Position numbers and translations under genes: made by a program. From Streptomyces sp. GKU 895 (GTDB taxonomy: Bacteria; Actinomycetota; Actinomycetes; Streptomycetales; Streptomycetaceae): a stretch of 57,527 nucleotides of DNA. Every line of letters starts with the position of its first letter. The first letter of the stretch is position 1. The stretch lies in the NCBI GenBank assembly GCA_002027195.1, contig MWJO01000047.1:1-57527 (forward strand). Reading direction: 5' to 3'. Shown here one piece after another: positions 35,330-44,383 of the stretch. Below the pieces are notes generated by a model that was given only the letters and a program-made list of their open reading frames with translations, was not told the origin of the DNA and searched no databases.

Positions 35330-36469
35330 GTGGCCGACATCACCCGGCGCCTGGGCTGGCGCCATCTCCGTGGCGCGCCGACCGCGCACATCCGGCACCA
35401 CCGCGGCGGAAAGCTGCTGCACGACGGGCCCGGGCTGAGCTTCTGGTTCCGCGCGCTGACCGCCGCCCTCTCCGAAGTGCCGGTCGACGACCGGGAGTTG
35501 GCGATGACCTTCCATGCCCGTACGTCCGACTTCCAGGACGTGACGGTGCAGTCGACGGTGACCTACCGGATCAGCGACCCGGCCCTCGCCGCCGCCCGCC
35601 TGGACTTCTCGGTCGACCCGGACACCGGCGCGTGGCGCGGCACGCCGCTGGAGCAGCTCGGCACCCTGCTGACGGAGACGGCACAGCAGCACGCCCTTGA
35701 CGTCCTCGCCCGTACGTCGCTGTCGGCGGCGCTGGTGGACGGGGTGACGGCGGTCCGGGAGCGGGTCGCGGCGGGCCTGGCGGCGGAACCGCGGCTGCCG
35801 GCCACGGGCATCGAGGTGGTCGCGGTCCGGGTCGTGGCCCTGCGTCCGGAGCCGGAGGTGGAGCGGGCGCTGCGCACCCCCGCCCGTGAGCAGATCCAGC
35901 AGGAGGCCGACCGGGCGACGTACGAGCGGCGAGCGGTGGCGGTCGAGCGGGAGCGGACGATCGCCGAGAACGAACTGGCCAGCCAGATCGAACTCGCCCG
36001 GCGCGAGGAGCAGTTGGTCGAGCAGCGTGGCACGAACGCCCGCCGCGAGGCCGAGGAACACGCGGCGGCGGACGCGGTACGGGCCGGGGCGGAGGCGGCC
36101 CGGTCGGTGAAGCTCGCGGAGGCCGAGGCCGCGCGCTCGGTGAAGCTCGCCGAGGCGGAGGCCGCGCGGGCGGTGAAGCTGGGCGAGGCGGAGGCGGCCC
36201 GGTCGCTGAAGCTCGGTGAGGCCGAGGCGGCGCGTTCCGTGCAGTTGGCTCGCGCCGAGGCCGAAGGGGTGCGTGAGGTGGGTGAGGCGAAGGCCCAGGC
36301 GCAGGAGGCGTGGCTGCGCGTGCACGCCGACGTCGACGTGGCGACCCTGCACGCCCTCACCGGCACCCGGCTCGCGGAGAACCTGCCGCACATCGACAGC
36401 GTCACCATCTCGCCGGACGTCCTGACCGGCCTGCTCGCCCGGCTCGGCACCCCTCGGGACCCGGCGTGA
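35330..36469 (+). CDS. SPFH/Band 7 domain protein with coiled-coil repeat region
   Basis: A 379-residue prohibitin/flotillin-like scaffold without an N-terminal membrane helix. Residues about 15-180 form the SPFH domain (SFWFRALTAALSEVPVDDREL; QDVTVQSTVTYRISDP). Residues about 190-330 are a long helix, with five near-perfect 11-residue repeats of the type EAEAARSVKLA at about 263-315. The GTG at 35330 has AAGGGGG upstream and is preferred over the TTG at 35276, which lies in the -35. The gene overlaps the NAD kinase-like gene (GTGA), so the products are made together and may form one complex. No NfeD-like partner is present. Confidence 0.88.
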   Translation: MADITRRLGWRHLRGAPTAHIRHHRGGKLLHDGPGLSFWFRALTAALSEVPVDDRELAMTFHARTSDFQDVTVQSTVTYRISDPALAAARLDFSVDPDTGAWRGTPLEQLGTLLTETAQQHALDVLARTSLSAALVDGVTAVRERVAAGLAAEPRLPATGIEVVAVRVVALRPEPEVERALRTPAREQIQQEADRATYERRAVAVERERTIAENELASQIELARREEQLVEQRGTNARREAEEHAAADAVRAGAEAARSVKLAEAEAARSVKLAEAEAARAVKLGEAEAARSLKLGEAEAARSVQLARAEAEGVREVGEAKAQAQEAWLRVHADVDVATLHALTGTRLAENLPHIDSVTISPDVLTGLLARLGTPRDPA

Positions 36470-37355
36470 GCCTCGCCCCACGGGTCGTCCTGGTCCACCG
36501 CACCACGGAGTACGAGGAGTTGGTGGCCCACCACGGCACCCACGGCCAGGCCGCGTTCTTCCTCTCCTCCCGCGGCCGGGACATCGAGCAACTGGCGGAC
36601 CGCCACCGCCGTACCCGCGCAGCCCTGGCGGAGGTGACGGCGGCGATCCCGCTGACCTGGCGGCAGAGCCGGGTGGAGCGGCGGGATCTGGACCGCTTCC
36701 TGTTCGCGCCGGAGGACGTGGTGGTCGTGGTCGGCCAGGACGGCCTGGTCGCGAATGTCGCCAAGTACCTGGCCGGGCAGCCCGTGCTGGGCGTCGACAG
36801 CGACCCCGGCCGCAACCCCGGTGTGCTGGTGCGGCACCGGCCGTCGGAGGTGGCGCGGCTGCTGGCGGTCGCGGACCGGGAGGTCGACGAGCTGACGATG
36901 GTGGAGGCCGTGGCCGACGACACCCAGCGGCTGCTCGCCCTCAACGAGATCTATCTGGGCGCCGCCGGCCACCAGACCGCCCGCTACCGCCTGGGCCTCG
37001 ACGACGACGGGGGTGCCGTCGAGGCCCAGGCCTCCTCCGGGGTGCTGGTGGGCACCGGGACCGGCGCGACCGGCTGGCTGCGGTCGGTGTGGCGGGAGCG
37101 CGGCGCCCAGCTGCGGCTCCCGGGCCCGGCCGAGGAGCGCCTGCTGTGGTTCGTCCGCGAGGCGTGGCCCTCGCCCGCCACCGGTACGTCAATGGTGGCC
37201 GGCGAGTTGACGGCCTCCGACCGGCTCCGGCTCACGGTCGAGTCCGAGCGCTGATCGCATTCGGAGACGGCATGGAGGCTGACGCGCTGGAACTGACGTG
37301 GGGGCAGTCGGTACGGGTGGGGGTGTGCCGGGAGCGGCTGCGACTGGTGGGGTGA
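36466..37355 (+). pseudogene. NAD kinase-like protein coupled to the SPFH gene, frameshifted near the C-terminus
   Basis: The first frame gives 262 residues with an NAD-kinase-like fold. VVVVVGQDGLVANVAKYL replaces the usual GGDG motif by GQDG, VLGVDSDPGRNPG follows, and SGVLVGTGTGATGWLRS corresponds to the STPTGSTAY-like loop. Translation stops at 37254, but the +1 frame continues smoothly as LIAFGDGMEADALELTWGQSVRVGVCRERLRLVG to 37355. Restoring one G at CCGAG near 37244 gives VESGALIAFGDGME and a product of about 296 residues. A hairpin terminator then follows directly. Activity as an NAD kinase is uncertain; it may be a nucleotide-sensing relative. The frameshift is probably an error. Confidence 0.75.
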
Positions 37356-37377
37356 CCGGGCCCCGAGGGGCCCGGTC
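37354..37377. terminator. Bidirectional hairpin terminator
   Basis: GACCGGGCCCC-GA-GGGGCCCGGTC is an 11-bp perfect stem between the convergent NAD kinase-like and pnkp genes. It overlaps the corrected stop codon of the former. Confidence 0.8.
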
Positions 37378-37380
37378 TCG

Positions 37381-39966
37381 TCACAGCCGGGGGTCCACCG
37401 GCTCCGACTCCAGCGCCAGCACTCCGAACACCGCCTCGTGGACCCGCCACAGCGGCTCGCCCTCGGCCAGGCGGTCCAGGGCCTCCAGACCGAGCGCGTA
37501 CTCGCGGATCGCGAGCGAGCGCTTGTGGTTCAGGAAGCGTCCGCGCAGCCGGGCCAGGTTCTCCGGGCGGGTGTACTCCGGACCGTAGATGATCCGCAGG
37601 TACTCCCGGCCCCGGCATTTGATGCCGGGCTGCACCAGCCGTCCCTCGCCTCCCCCACTCTCGGCTTCGCTCGAGCGGGGGGACCCCCACCGCACGACCG
37701 CGCCCAGCGGCTTGACGACCATGCCCTCGCCGCCGCGGCCGGTCATCTCCAGCCACCAGTCGACGCCCGCCTGGACCGACTCGGGGTCGGCCGTGTCGAC
37801 GTACAGGCGTCGGGTGGTCTGCAGCAGACCGGTGCCGTCGTGCTCCACCAGCCGGTCGAGGAGGGCCAGTTGCTCGTCGTGCGGGAGGCCGGCGAGGCTG
37901 CGGCCCTGGACCGCGAGGATCTGGAACGGCGCCAGGCGGACGCCGTCGAGGCCGTCCGTGGTCCAGCAGTAGCGGCGGTACGCCTCCGTGAACGCGGCCG
38001 CGTCCGAGGCCCTCGCGCGCTGCCGGTCCAGCAGCTCGCCGACGTCGACGCCCCGCGCCGCCGCGCCCTCAAGGGCGGCGACCACACCCGGGAACACCGC
38101 CCCGGACGCGGCGCCGACGGCGGCGTACTGCGAGCGCAGCAGCCCCGACGCCTTCAGCGACCACGGCATCAGCTCGGCGTCCAGCAGGAGCCAGTCCGTG
38201 TCCAACTCCCGCCACAGGCCGGCCTCTTCGACCGCCGCGCGCACCCGCCCGAGGATCTCCTCGGTCACCGACTCGTCGTCGAAGAACGGCCGCCCGGTGC
38301 GGGTGTAGAGCGAACCTGTGGGCCCGTCCACGCCGAAGCGCTTGCGCGCCGCCTCCGCGTCCCGGCACACCAGCGCCACCGCCCGCGAACCCATGTGCTT
38401 CTCCTCGCACACGACCCGCGCGACCCCGTCCTCGGCGTACTGCTTGAACGCCTCGGCCGGGTGCTCCAGGTAGCCCTCGAGGTGCGACGTCGCCGTCGGT
38501 GCCATGGTCGGCGGGAGGTACGGAAGCAGCCGCGGGTCCACCGCGAACCGGCTCATGACCTCCAGCGCCGCCGCCGCGTTCTCCTCCCGGATGGCGACGC
38601 GGCCCTGGTGCCGGGTCTCGACGACCCGCCGCCCCTGCACGTCCGCCAGGTCCAGCGGCCGGCCGTCCTGCCCGCCCGGCGCCTCCGACTTCAGCGGCTT
38701 CGTCGGCTCGTACCAGACCCGCTCCGCCGGTACGTCGACCAGCTCGCGTTCCGGCCAGCGCAGCGCGGTGAGCTTGCCGCCGAAGACGGCACCGGTGTCC
38801 AGGCAGATGGTGTTGTTCAGCCAGGTGGCCTCCGGGACCGGGGTGTGGCCGTAGACCACGGCCGCCCGGCCTCGGTAGTCCTCCGCCCACGGGTAGCGCA
38901 CGGGCAGCCCGAACTCGTCGGTCTCGCCGGTGGTGTCGCCGTACAGCGCGTGCGAACGCACCCGCCCCGACGTACGGCCGTGGTACTTCTCCGGCAGACC
39001 GGCGTGACAGACCACCAGCCGGCCGCCGTCGAGGACGTAGTGGCTGACGAGCCCGTCGATGAACTCGCGTACCTCGGCACGGAACTCGTCCGACTCGGTC
39101 TCCATCTGCTCGATCGTCTCGGCGAGGCCGTGGGTGTGCTGGACGTTGCGGCCCTTGAGGTAACGGCCGTACTTGTTCTCGTGGTTGCCCGGCACGCACA
39201 GCGCGTTGCCCGACTTCACCATCGACATCACGCGGCGCAGCACACCGGGGCTGTCCGGGCCGCGGTCGACGAGGTCGCCGACGAAGACCGCGGTCCGGCC
39301 CTCCGGGTGGACGCCGTCGACGTAGCCCAACTTGCCGAGCAGGGACTCCAGTTCGCTCGCGCAGCCGTGGATGTCGCCGACGATGTCGAAGGGGCCGGCG
39401 AGGTGGGTCAGGTCGTTGAACCGCTTCTCGGTGACGACGCCGGCGTTCTCGACCTCCTCGACACCCCGCAGGACGTGTACCTTGCGGAAGCCCTCGCGCT
39501 CCAAGTGCCGCAGTGAGCGCCGCAGTTCGCGGATGTGCCGCTTGATGACCCGGACCGGCATGTCGGCGCGGTCGGTGCGGCCCGCGTTGCGCTCGGCGCA
39601 CACCTCCTCCGGCACGTCCAGCACGATGGCGATCGGCAGCACGTCGTGCTTCTTGGCCAGGTCGATCAGCTGCTTGCGGGCGTCCGACTGCACGCTGGTG
39701 GCGTCCACGACGGTGCGCCGGCCGGCGGCGAGCCGCTTGCCGGCGATGTAGTGGAGCACGTCGAAGGCGTCCTTCGTCGCGCTCTGGTCGTTCTCGTCGT
39801 CGGAGACCAGACCGCGGCAGAAGTCCGAGGAGATCACCTCGGTGGGCTTGAAGTGCCTGCGGGCGAAGGTCGACTTGCCGGAGCCGGAGGCGCCGACGAG
39901 GACGACGAGGGAGAGGTCGGTGACGGGCAGCACCCGTCCCCGGGTCGGGGTCAGGTTCTCGGTCAT
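37381..39966 (-). CDS. pnkp: Polynucleotide kinase-phosphatase-ligase of the Pnkp/Hen1 RNA repair system
   Basis: An 861-residue three-domain RNA repair enzyme. Domain 1 (about 15-180) is a 5' polynucleotide kinase with P-loop GASGSGKSTFARR (25-37). Domain 2 (about 190-440) is a metallophosphatase with GDIHG (197-201), GDLVDRGPDS, GNHE and HAGLP. Domain 3 (about 500-861) is a ligase-family nucleotidyltransferase with the nucleophile in CEEKHMGSRA (Lys523), then DAELMPWSLKASG and GMVVKP. Together with Hen1 it heals, seals and methylates RNA cut by ribotoxins. The start overlaps the hen1 stop (ATGA). Residues about 761-775 (SPRSSEAESGGGEGR) come from a Streptomyces dispersed repeat inserted in frame between GMVVKP and the QPGIKCRGREYLRIIYGP motif. 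Confidence 0.95.
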   Translation of the reverse strand: MTENLTPTRGRVLPVTDLSLVVLVGASGSGKSTFARRHFKPTEVISSDFCRGLVSDDENDQSATKDAFDVLHYIAGKRLAAGRRTVVDATSVQSDARKQLIDLAKKHDVLPIAIVLDVPEEVCAERNAGRTDRADMPVRVIKRHIRELRRSLRHLEREGFRKVHVLRGVEEVENAGVVTEKRFNDLTHLAGPFDIVGDIHGCASELESLLGKLGYVDGVHPEGRTAVFVGDLVDRGPDSPGVLRRVMSMVKSGNALCVPGNHENKYGRYLKGRNVQHTHGLAETIEQMETESDEFRAEVREFIDGLVSHYVLDGGRLVVCHAGLPEKYHGRTSGRVRSHALYGDTTGETDEFGLPVRYPWAEDYRGRAAVVYGHTPVPEATWLNNTICLDTGAVFGGKLTALRWPERELVDVPAERVWYEPTKPLKSEAPGGQDGRPLDLADVQGRRVVETRHQGRVAIREENAAAALEVMSRFAVDPRLLPYLPPTMAPTATSHLEGYLEHPAEAFKQYAEDGVARVVCEEKHMGSRAVALVCRDAEAARKRFGVDGPTGSLYTRTGRPFFDDESVTEEILGRVRAAVEEAGLWRELDTDWLLLDAELMPWSLKASGLLRSQYAAVGAASGAVFPGVVAALEGAAARGVDVGELLDRQRARASDAAAFTEAYRRYCWTTDGLDGVRLAPFQILAVQGRSLAGLPHDEQLALLDRLVEHDGTGLLQTTRRLYVDTADPESVQAGVDWWLEMTGRGGEGMVVKPLGAVVRWGSPRSSEAESGGGEGRLVQPGIKCRGREYLRIIYGPEYTRPENLARLRGRFLNHKRSLAIREYALGLEALDRLAEGEPLWRVHEAVFGVLALESEPVDPRL
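37651..37689. repeat. Streptomyces dispersed palindromic repeat inside pnkp
   Basis: TCCCCCACTCTCGGCTTCGC followed by TCGAGCGGGGGGACCCCC matches, from memory, a sequence repeated widely between genes in Streptomyces. It has palindromic ends (CCCCC...GGGGG). Here it keeps the pnkp frame open and adds about 14 residues. Confidence 0.75.
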
Positions 39967-41423
39967 GCGGCCTTCGCCTCCTTCTCCATGCGTACGGTGA
40001 ACACGGCCATCTGCGTGGGCGGCCCCACCTCGGGGTCGTCGGGCCCGACCGGCACGAACTCCACGTCGTACCCGTGCCGTTCGGCCACCGACCCGGCCCA
40101 GGCCCGGAACTCCTCCCGCGTCCACTCGAAGCGGTGGTCGCCGTGCCGGACATGGCCGGCCGGGAGGGACTCCCAGCGGACGTTGTACTCGACGTTCGGA
40201 GTCGTCACGAGGACGGTCTTCGGGCGCGCGGCACCAAACACCGCGTACTCCAGGGCGGGCAGCCGCGGCAGGTCGAGGTGCTCGATGACCTCGCTGAGCA
40301 CGGCCGCGTCATAGCCCTTGAGCCGCTTGTCGGTGTAGGCCAGCGAACCCTGGACGAGCTGGACGCGCGAGGCCTGCCGCTCCCCCATGCGGTCCAGCTT
40401 CAACCGCCGGGAGGCGATGGTGAGGGCGCGCATCGACACATCGACGCCCACGATCTCGGTGAACCGCACGTCCTTGAGCAGCGCCTGCACCAACTGCCCC
40501 TGTCCGCAGCCGAGATCGAGCACGCGCGCGGCACCGGACGCCTGGAGCGCGGCGATGATCGCGTCCCGCCGCTGCACGGCGAGCGGTGTCGGCCTCGCCT
40601 CCTCGGTCTCGGCCTCGACGGCGTTGTCGATCTCCTCGACCTCGCTGTCGTCGGACTCGGCGAGACGCACCAGCTCCAGTCGCTCCATGGCCTGGCGGGT
40701 CAGCGACCAGCGCCGCGAGAGGTAGCGGCTGGTGATGAGCTTCTGCTCCGGGTGCTCGGGCAGCCAGCCCTCACCGGCGCGCAGCAGCTTGTCGACCTCG
40801 TCGTCGGAGACCCAGTAGTGCTTGGCGTCGTCGAGCACGGGGAGCAGGACGTACAGGTGCCGCAGCGCCTCCGCGAGGGTCAGGGCAGCGGACTCCAGTT
40901 CGAGCCGCACATACCGCGAGTCACCCCACTCGGGGAACTGCGGGTCCAGCGCGACGGGTTCGACCCCGACGGTCCACCCCAGCGGCTCGAAGAGCCGTCG
41001 AACGAGTGCGGGGCCGCCCCTGGCCGGCAGCGCGGGCACCTCGATGCGCAGCGGCAGCGGCTGCGCGGCCCGCTCGGGGCGGGCGGTGCACACCCCGCGC
41101 ATGGCGCTGGAGAAGACCGCGCTGAGCGCCACGGCGAGCAGTGAAGAGGCCGCGTACGGACGGTCGTTGACGTACTGCGCGAGCGCCGCGTCGGGAGCCC
41201 CGCCGCGCCCCTTGCCCTTCCCCTTGCGCACCAGCGCCACGGCATCGACCTCCAGCATCAGCGCCGCCGTGCACCGCTCGGGCCGCGCCTCGGGGTAGAG
41301 GACATGGGCCTTGCCGTAGGAGGTGGAGAACGCCTGCGCCTTCTCGGGATGCTTGTGGAGCAGGTAGCCGAGGTCGGTGGCGGGGCGTTCCGGGGTGCCG
41401 GTGGTGGTGATCGAAAGGAACAC
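39963..41423 (-). CDS. hen1: 3'-terminal RNA ribose 2'-O-methyltransferase Hen1
   Basis: A 486-residue bacterial Hen1. Residues about 1-240 are the N-terminal Hen1-specific domain (FLSITTTGTPERPATDLGYLLHKHPE at the start). Residues about 280-486 are the SAM-dependent methyltransferase: motif I RVLDLGCGQGQLVQALL, the metal-ligand set EVIEHLDLPRL, and HGDHRFEWTREEF. It methylates the 2'-OH at the cleavage site during repair so that the mended RNA resists the same ribotoxin. The gene is coupled to pnkp by ATGA. The GTG start at 41423 (VFLSITTTG) matches the usual N-terminus. Confidence 0.95.
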   Translation of the reverse strand: MFLSITTTGTPERPATDLGYLLHKHPEKAQAFSTSYGKAHVLYPEARPERCTAALMLEVDAVALVRKGKGKGRGGAPDAALAQYVNDRPYAASSLLAVALSAVFSSAMRGVCTARPERAAQPLPLRIEVPALPARGGPALVRRLFEPLGWTVGVEPVALDPQFPEWGDSRYVRLELESAALTLAEALRHLYVLLPVLDDAKHYWVSDDEVDKLLRAGEGWLPEHPEQKLITSRYLSRRWSLTRQAMERLELVRLAESDDSEVEEIDNAVEAETEEARPTPLAVQRRDAIIAALQASGAARVLDLGCGQGQLVQALLKDVRFTEIVGVDVSMRALTIASRRLKLDRMGERQASRVQLVQGSLAYTDKRLKGYDAAVLSEVIEHLDLPRLPALEYAVFGAARPKTVLVTTPNVEYNVRWESLPAGHVRHGDHRFEWTREEFRAWAGSVAERHGYDVEFVPVGPDDPEVGPPTQMAVFTVRMEKEAKAA

Positions 41424-41517
41424 GGGCGGGCCTCAAGTAGGGTCTGAACTGCTGATATGCACACCGTACAGACCGGACATCGGCAGCACTCGGGAATTAT
41501 TCGCCTGGAGGCCTCAC

Positions 41518-42318
41518 GTGGCAGACACCGGATCGGGCGCGGACCGCTTGGACACGACCAAGCCGCACTCGGCGCGGATGTACGACTACTTCCTCGGCGG
41601 TAAGGACAACTACCCCGTCGACGTGGCCGCCGCCGAGCAGGTGACGGCCCTCTTCCCCGCGGTGAGCGCGATGGCGCGGACCAACCGTGCGTTCATGCAC
41701 CGCGCGTCCCGGCTGCTGGCCGAGCGCGGGATCCGTCAGTTCCTCGACATCGGCACCGGCATCCCGACCCGGCCGAACCTCCACCAGATCGTGCAGGGGA
41801 TCGCCCCCGAGGCCCGGGTGGTGTACGCGGACAACGACCCGATCGTCCTGCGGCACGCGGAGGCGCTGCTGCACAGCACACCGGAGGGGCGGACGGCGTA
41901 CGTCCACGGCGACGTACGGGAGCCGGGGAAGATCATCGCGGCGGCCCGGGAGACCCTCGACTTCACGCAGCCGATCGCGCTGTCGCTGGTTGCGCTGCTG
42001 CACCTGGTGGGGGACGAGGACACACCGGCCATGATCCTGCGCCGGCTGCTGCGCCCGCTGCCACCGGGGAGTTTCGTGACGCTCTCGCACGCGACCGGTG
42101 ACTTCGATCCGGAGACCTGGGAACGGGTGGTGGAGGTGTACCGCAAGGGCGGCACCCCGGCCCAGGTCCGCTCCCGCGCCGAGTTCTCCGCTTTCTTCAC
42201 GGGCCTCGAACTCCTCGACCCCGGCGTGGTGTTGGCCGCCGAGTGGCATCCCGAGCTCGGCGAACGGCAGGGCGGTACGGAGATTCCGCTGTACGTGGGG
42301 ATCGGTCGCAAGCCGTGA
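41518..42318 (+). CDS. SAM-dependent methyltransferase, PF04672 (DUF574) family
   Basis: A 266-residue Rossmann-fold protein that opens with the family signature TTKPHSARMYDYFLGGKDNYPVD. The SAM site is FLDIGTGIPTRPNLHQI, then VVYADNDPIVLRHAEALL and SLVALLHLVGDED. This family is greatly expanded in Streptomyces, and substrates are mostly unknown. The GTG at 41518 follows TGGAGG. It is divergent from hen1 with a 94-bp gap that holds both promoters, and convergent with the LLM gene through a terminator. Confidence 0.92.
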   Translation: MADTGSGADRLDTTKPHSARMYDYFLGGKDNYPVDVAAAEQVTALFPAVSAMARTNRAFMHRASRLLAERGIRQFLDIGTGIPTRPNLHQIVQGIAPEARVVYADNDPIVLRHAEALLHSTPEGRTAYVHGDVREPGKIIAAARETLDFTQPIALSLVALLHLVGDEDTPAMILRRLLRPLPPGSFVTLSHATGDFDPETWERVVEVYRKGGTPAQVRSRAEFSAFFTGLELLDPGVVLAAEWHPELGERQGGTEIPLYVGIGRKP

Positions 42319-42323
42319 CGTGG

Positions 42324-42360
42324 GACCGTCCGGCGGCACGGCCCGCGCCGCCGGACGGTC
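42324..42360. terminator. Bidirectional hairpin terminator
   Basis: A 14-bp perfect stem (GACCGTCCGGCGGC and its complement) with a 9-base loop between the convergent methyltransferase and LLM genes. Confidence 0.85.
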
Positions 42361-42369
42361 TTACGACCC

Positions 42370-43294
42370 TCAGCTCAGCTGCGACTGCACCTGCGAGGCG
42401 ATGAGCTCCAGGTGGTCGAGGTCGTCGAGGTCGAGGAGCTGGAGGTACAGGCGCCGCGAGCCGATCTCCCGGTACCGGCCGATCTTGTCGACGACCTCGG
42501 CCGGGGAGCCGGCCAGGCCGTTGGCCTTCAGCTCGGGCACCTCGCGGCCGATCGCGGCGGCGCGGCGGGCGACCTCCTGGTCGTCCTTGCCGACGCAGAC
42601 GACGAGGGCGTTGGAGTAGACGAGGGCGTCGGCCCCGCGGCCGGCCTCCTCGGCGGCGGCGCGGACCCGGCCGAACTGGCGCTCGCTGTCCTCGACGGAG
42701 GCGAACGGCATGTTGAACTCGTCGGCGTACTTCGCGGCCAGCCGCGGGGTACGGGTCGGGCCGTGGCCGCCGACGAGGACCGGGATCTTCTCCTGGGCGG
42801 GCTTGGGGGAGGGCGGGGGATCCGGTCAGGTCGTAGTACGTGCCGTGGAAGTCGAAGGTGTCACCGAGCTTGGTCTCCCACAGGCCGGTGACGATGGCCA
42901 GCTGCTCCTCCAGGCGGCCGAACTTCTCCTTCGGGAACGGGATGCCGTACGCCTGGTGCTCCTCCTCGAACCAGCCCGCGCCGAGGCCGAGTTCGACGCG
43001 GCCGCCGGACATCTGGTCGACCTGGGCGACCTGGATGGCGAGCACGCCGGGCAGCCGGAAGGTGCCGGCGGTCATCAGGGTGCCGAGGCGGATGCGCTTG
43101 GTCTCCCGGGCGAGTCCGGCGAGGGTGATCCAGGCGTCGGTGGGGCCGGGGAGGCCGTCGGCGGACCCCATCTTCAGATAGTGGTCGCTGCGGAAAAAGG
43201 CGTCGAAGCCGAGGTCCTCGGTGGCCTTGGCGACGGTGAGGAGGGTGTCGTAGGTCGCGCCCTGCTGGGGCTCGGTGAAGATGCGAAGATCCAT
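42370..43294 (-). pseudogene. LLM-class F420-dependent oxidoreductase, frameshifted
   Basis: A TIM-barrel flavin/F420 oxidoreductase of about 307 residues split by one extra base. Part 1 from ATG 43294: MDLRIFTEPQQGATYDTLL, FRSDHYLKM, LAGLARETKRIRLGTLM, VELGLGAGWFEEEHQAYGI, FHGTYYDLTGSPALP. Part 2 in another frame: NMPFASVEDSERQFGRV, LVVCVGKDDQEVARRAA, GSPAEVVDKIGRYREIGSRRLYLQLLDL. The break is a C/G run at 42805-42809, which reads five G on the plus strand where four restore SPALPKPAQEK. The length is one base over a multiple of three. The substrate is unknown; it probably uses F420. Sequence error is more likely than decay. Confidence 0.85.
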
Positions 43295-43617
43295 ACCTCC
43301 ATCCTGCACGGTGCTGTCCCGGTCAACCCCACTGGTCCCTGTGGCCCCGCGCCGCCCCGGTCGGGTGAAATCCGTCAACGCGGGGCTCGGGGGCTGCCCG
43401 GGCCAGTGACCCGGCGGACGTGATGATCGTTGCTCGGGCGGAGCCGGACCGACCGGCGCCCGCGCCGGCCGGTCAGCGCCGGGCGTCAAGGTGTCGGCCT
43501 CCCGTGGGGGCCTGGGCCGAGGAGGCCGTCATGTCCGAAGAATCCGTCCCGCAGCAAGGGGGCGAAGCCGCCGGCCGAAGGGCTTGCTGCAGCAGATGGA
43601 GGAGCTGATGGCGGCCC
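43295..43617. other. 323-bp stretch without a supported gene
   Basis: On the plus strand, 43531-43709 contains a start (MSEESVPQQG) and a separate frame with LLQQMEELMAALNADLR. They look like parts of one small protein but would need two or more frame corrections. The distal part would overlap the convergent DUF6099 gene. I do not call a gene here. Confidence 0.4.
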
Positions 43618-44289
43618 TCAACGCGGACCTCCGCCCTGGACGCGGACCCAGTCCGGCGGGCGGAGGAGACCGAGGCCAAGCAGGGCTTCGCGGTGCTGTG
43701 CCGCGGTGAGCGCGACCGGAGCGGGCCGCCGGTAAGTCGAGGGGGACCGGAGCCGGGCCGCCGTGAGCCGGGGCGGACCGGAGCTGCCGCGAGCCGGGGC
43801 GGATAGCAGGCCGCGCCACGGCCTCACCCGCTCGTTCCGTATCACCGGATCCCCCTCCGCCAGCTTGCGCAGCATGTCCCGGACGCGGTCCCGGGATTCG
43901 TCGGCCGCGTCGATCGCCTCCATGCACTGCCAGTACGTGCCCTCGTCGTCCGCCGCGCAGGCGAGGCCCACCAGGGCGATGCCCACCTCGCCGAGGAGGC
44001 CGCCGAGGTAGACGAGGGCCTGGCGGGCGTCGCCCAGTTCGGTGAGCTGGGCGGCACGGAGGTCGGCGGTGTCGAGGTCGGGGCGGTCCAGGACCCCGCA
44101 GCCCCGGCCCGCCAGCTCCGTCAACCCGAGCGCCTCGCCCCTCAGTCGGGGCGGTCCGAAGACCGCGAGTCTGCTTCCTATCGCCTGCGCCAGAGCCTGC
44201 GCCTGCCAGACCTCCGTCAGGATCTGCGGCGCGTCTCCGCTCCCCGCGAGGGCACGCCTGCTCGTCACGATGAGCCGCACCGCGTCCAT
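43618..44289 (-). CDS. DUF6099 family protein
   Basis: A 223-residue protein that begins MDAVRLIVTSRRALAGSGDA, with EVWQAQALAQAIGSRLAVFGPPRLRGEA, as in the DUF6099 family of Streptomyces. The body is helical (ADDEGTYWQCMEAIDAADESRDRVRDMLRKLAEGD) and the C-terminal third is basic and low in complexity. The ATG at 44289 follows a GGGGGCAGGG ribosome-binding region; upstream codons of the open frame belong to the AT-richer promoter. Function unknown. A DnaA-box-like nonamer lies 86 bp upstream. Confidence 0.78.
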   Translation of the reverse strand: MDAVRLIVTSRRALAGSGDAPQILTEVWQAQALAQAIGSRLAVFGPPRLRGEALGLTELAGRGCGVLDRPDLDTADLRAAQLTELGDARQALVYLGGLLGEVGIALVGLACAADDEGTYWQCMEAIDAADESRDRVRDMLRKLAEGDPVIRNERVRPWRGLLSAPARGSSGPPRLTAARLRSPSTYRRPAPVALTAAQHREALLGLGLLRPPDWVRVQGGGPR

Positions 44290-44374
44290 GCCCTGCCCCC
44301 GTCCGCCCGAACTCCCTTGTTCACTACCCAGAGTGAAGGCCGCCGAGACGAAAAACCAGAGGAAGGCGGAAATC

Positions 44375-44383
44375 TGTGGACAA
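44375..44383 (-). promoter_or_regulatory. Consensus DnaA box in the DUF6099 promoter region
   Basis: TGTGGACAA on the plus strand reads TTGTCCACA on the minus strand, the consensus Streptomyces DnaA box. It is isolated (no cluster), so it is not an origin; it could be a DnaA-responsive promoter site or chance. The surrounding 44340-44410 is unusually AT-rich. Confidence 0.5.

Noticed and set aside
37381..41423. Pnkp-Hen1 pair as an undescribed system
   Set aside because: This is the known bacterial RNA repair system; only the internal repeat is unusual.
43491..43709. Small plus-strand gene (LLQQMEELMAALNADLR)
   Set aside because: The start and the helical core are in different frames, and the end overlaps DUF6099; too many corrections would be needed.
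44375..44383. Replication origin at the DnaA box
   Set aside because: A single box without a cluster or dnaA/dnaN context does not support an origin.
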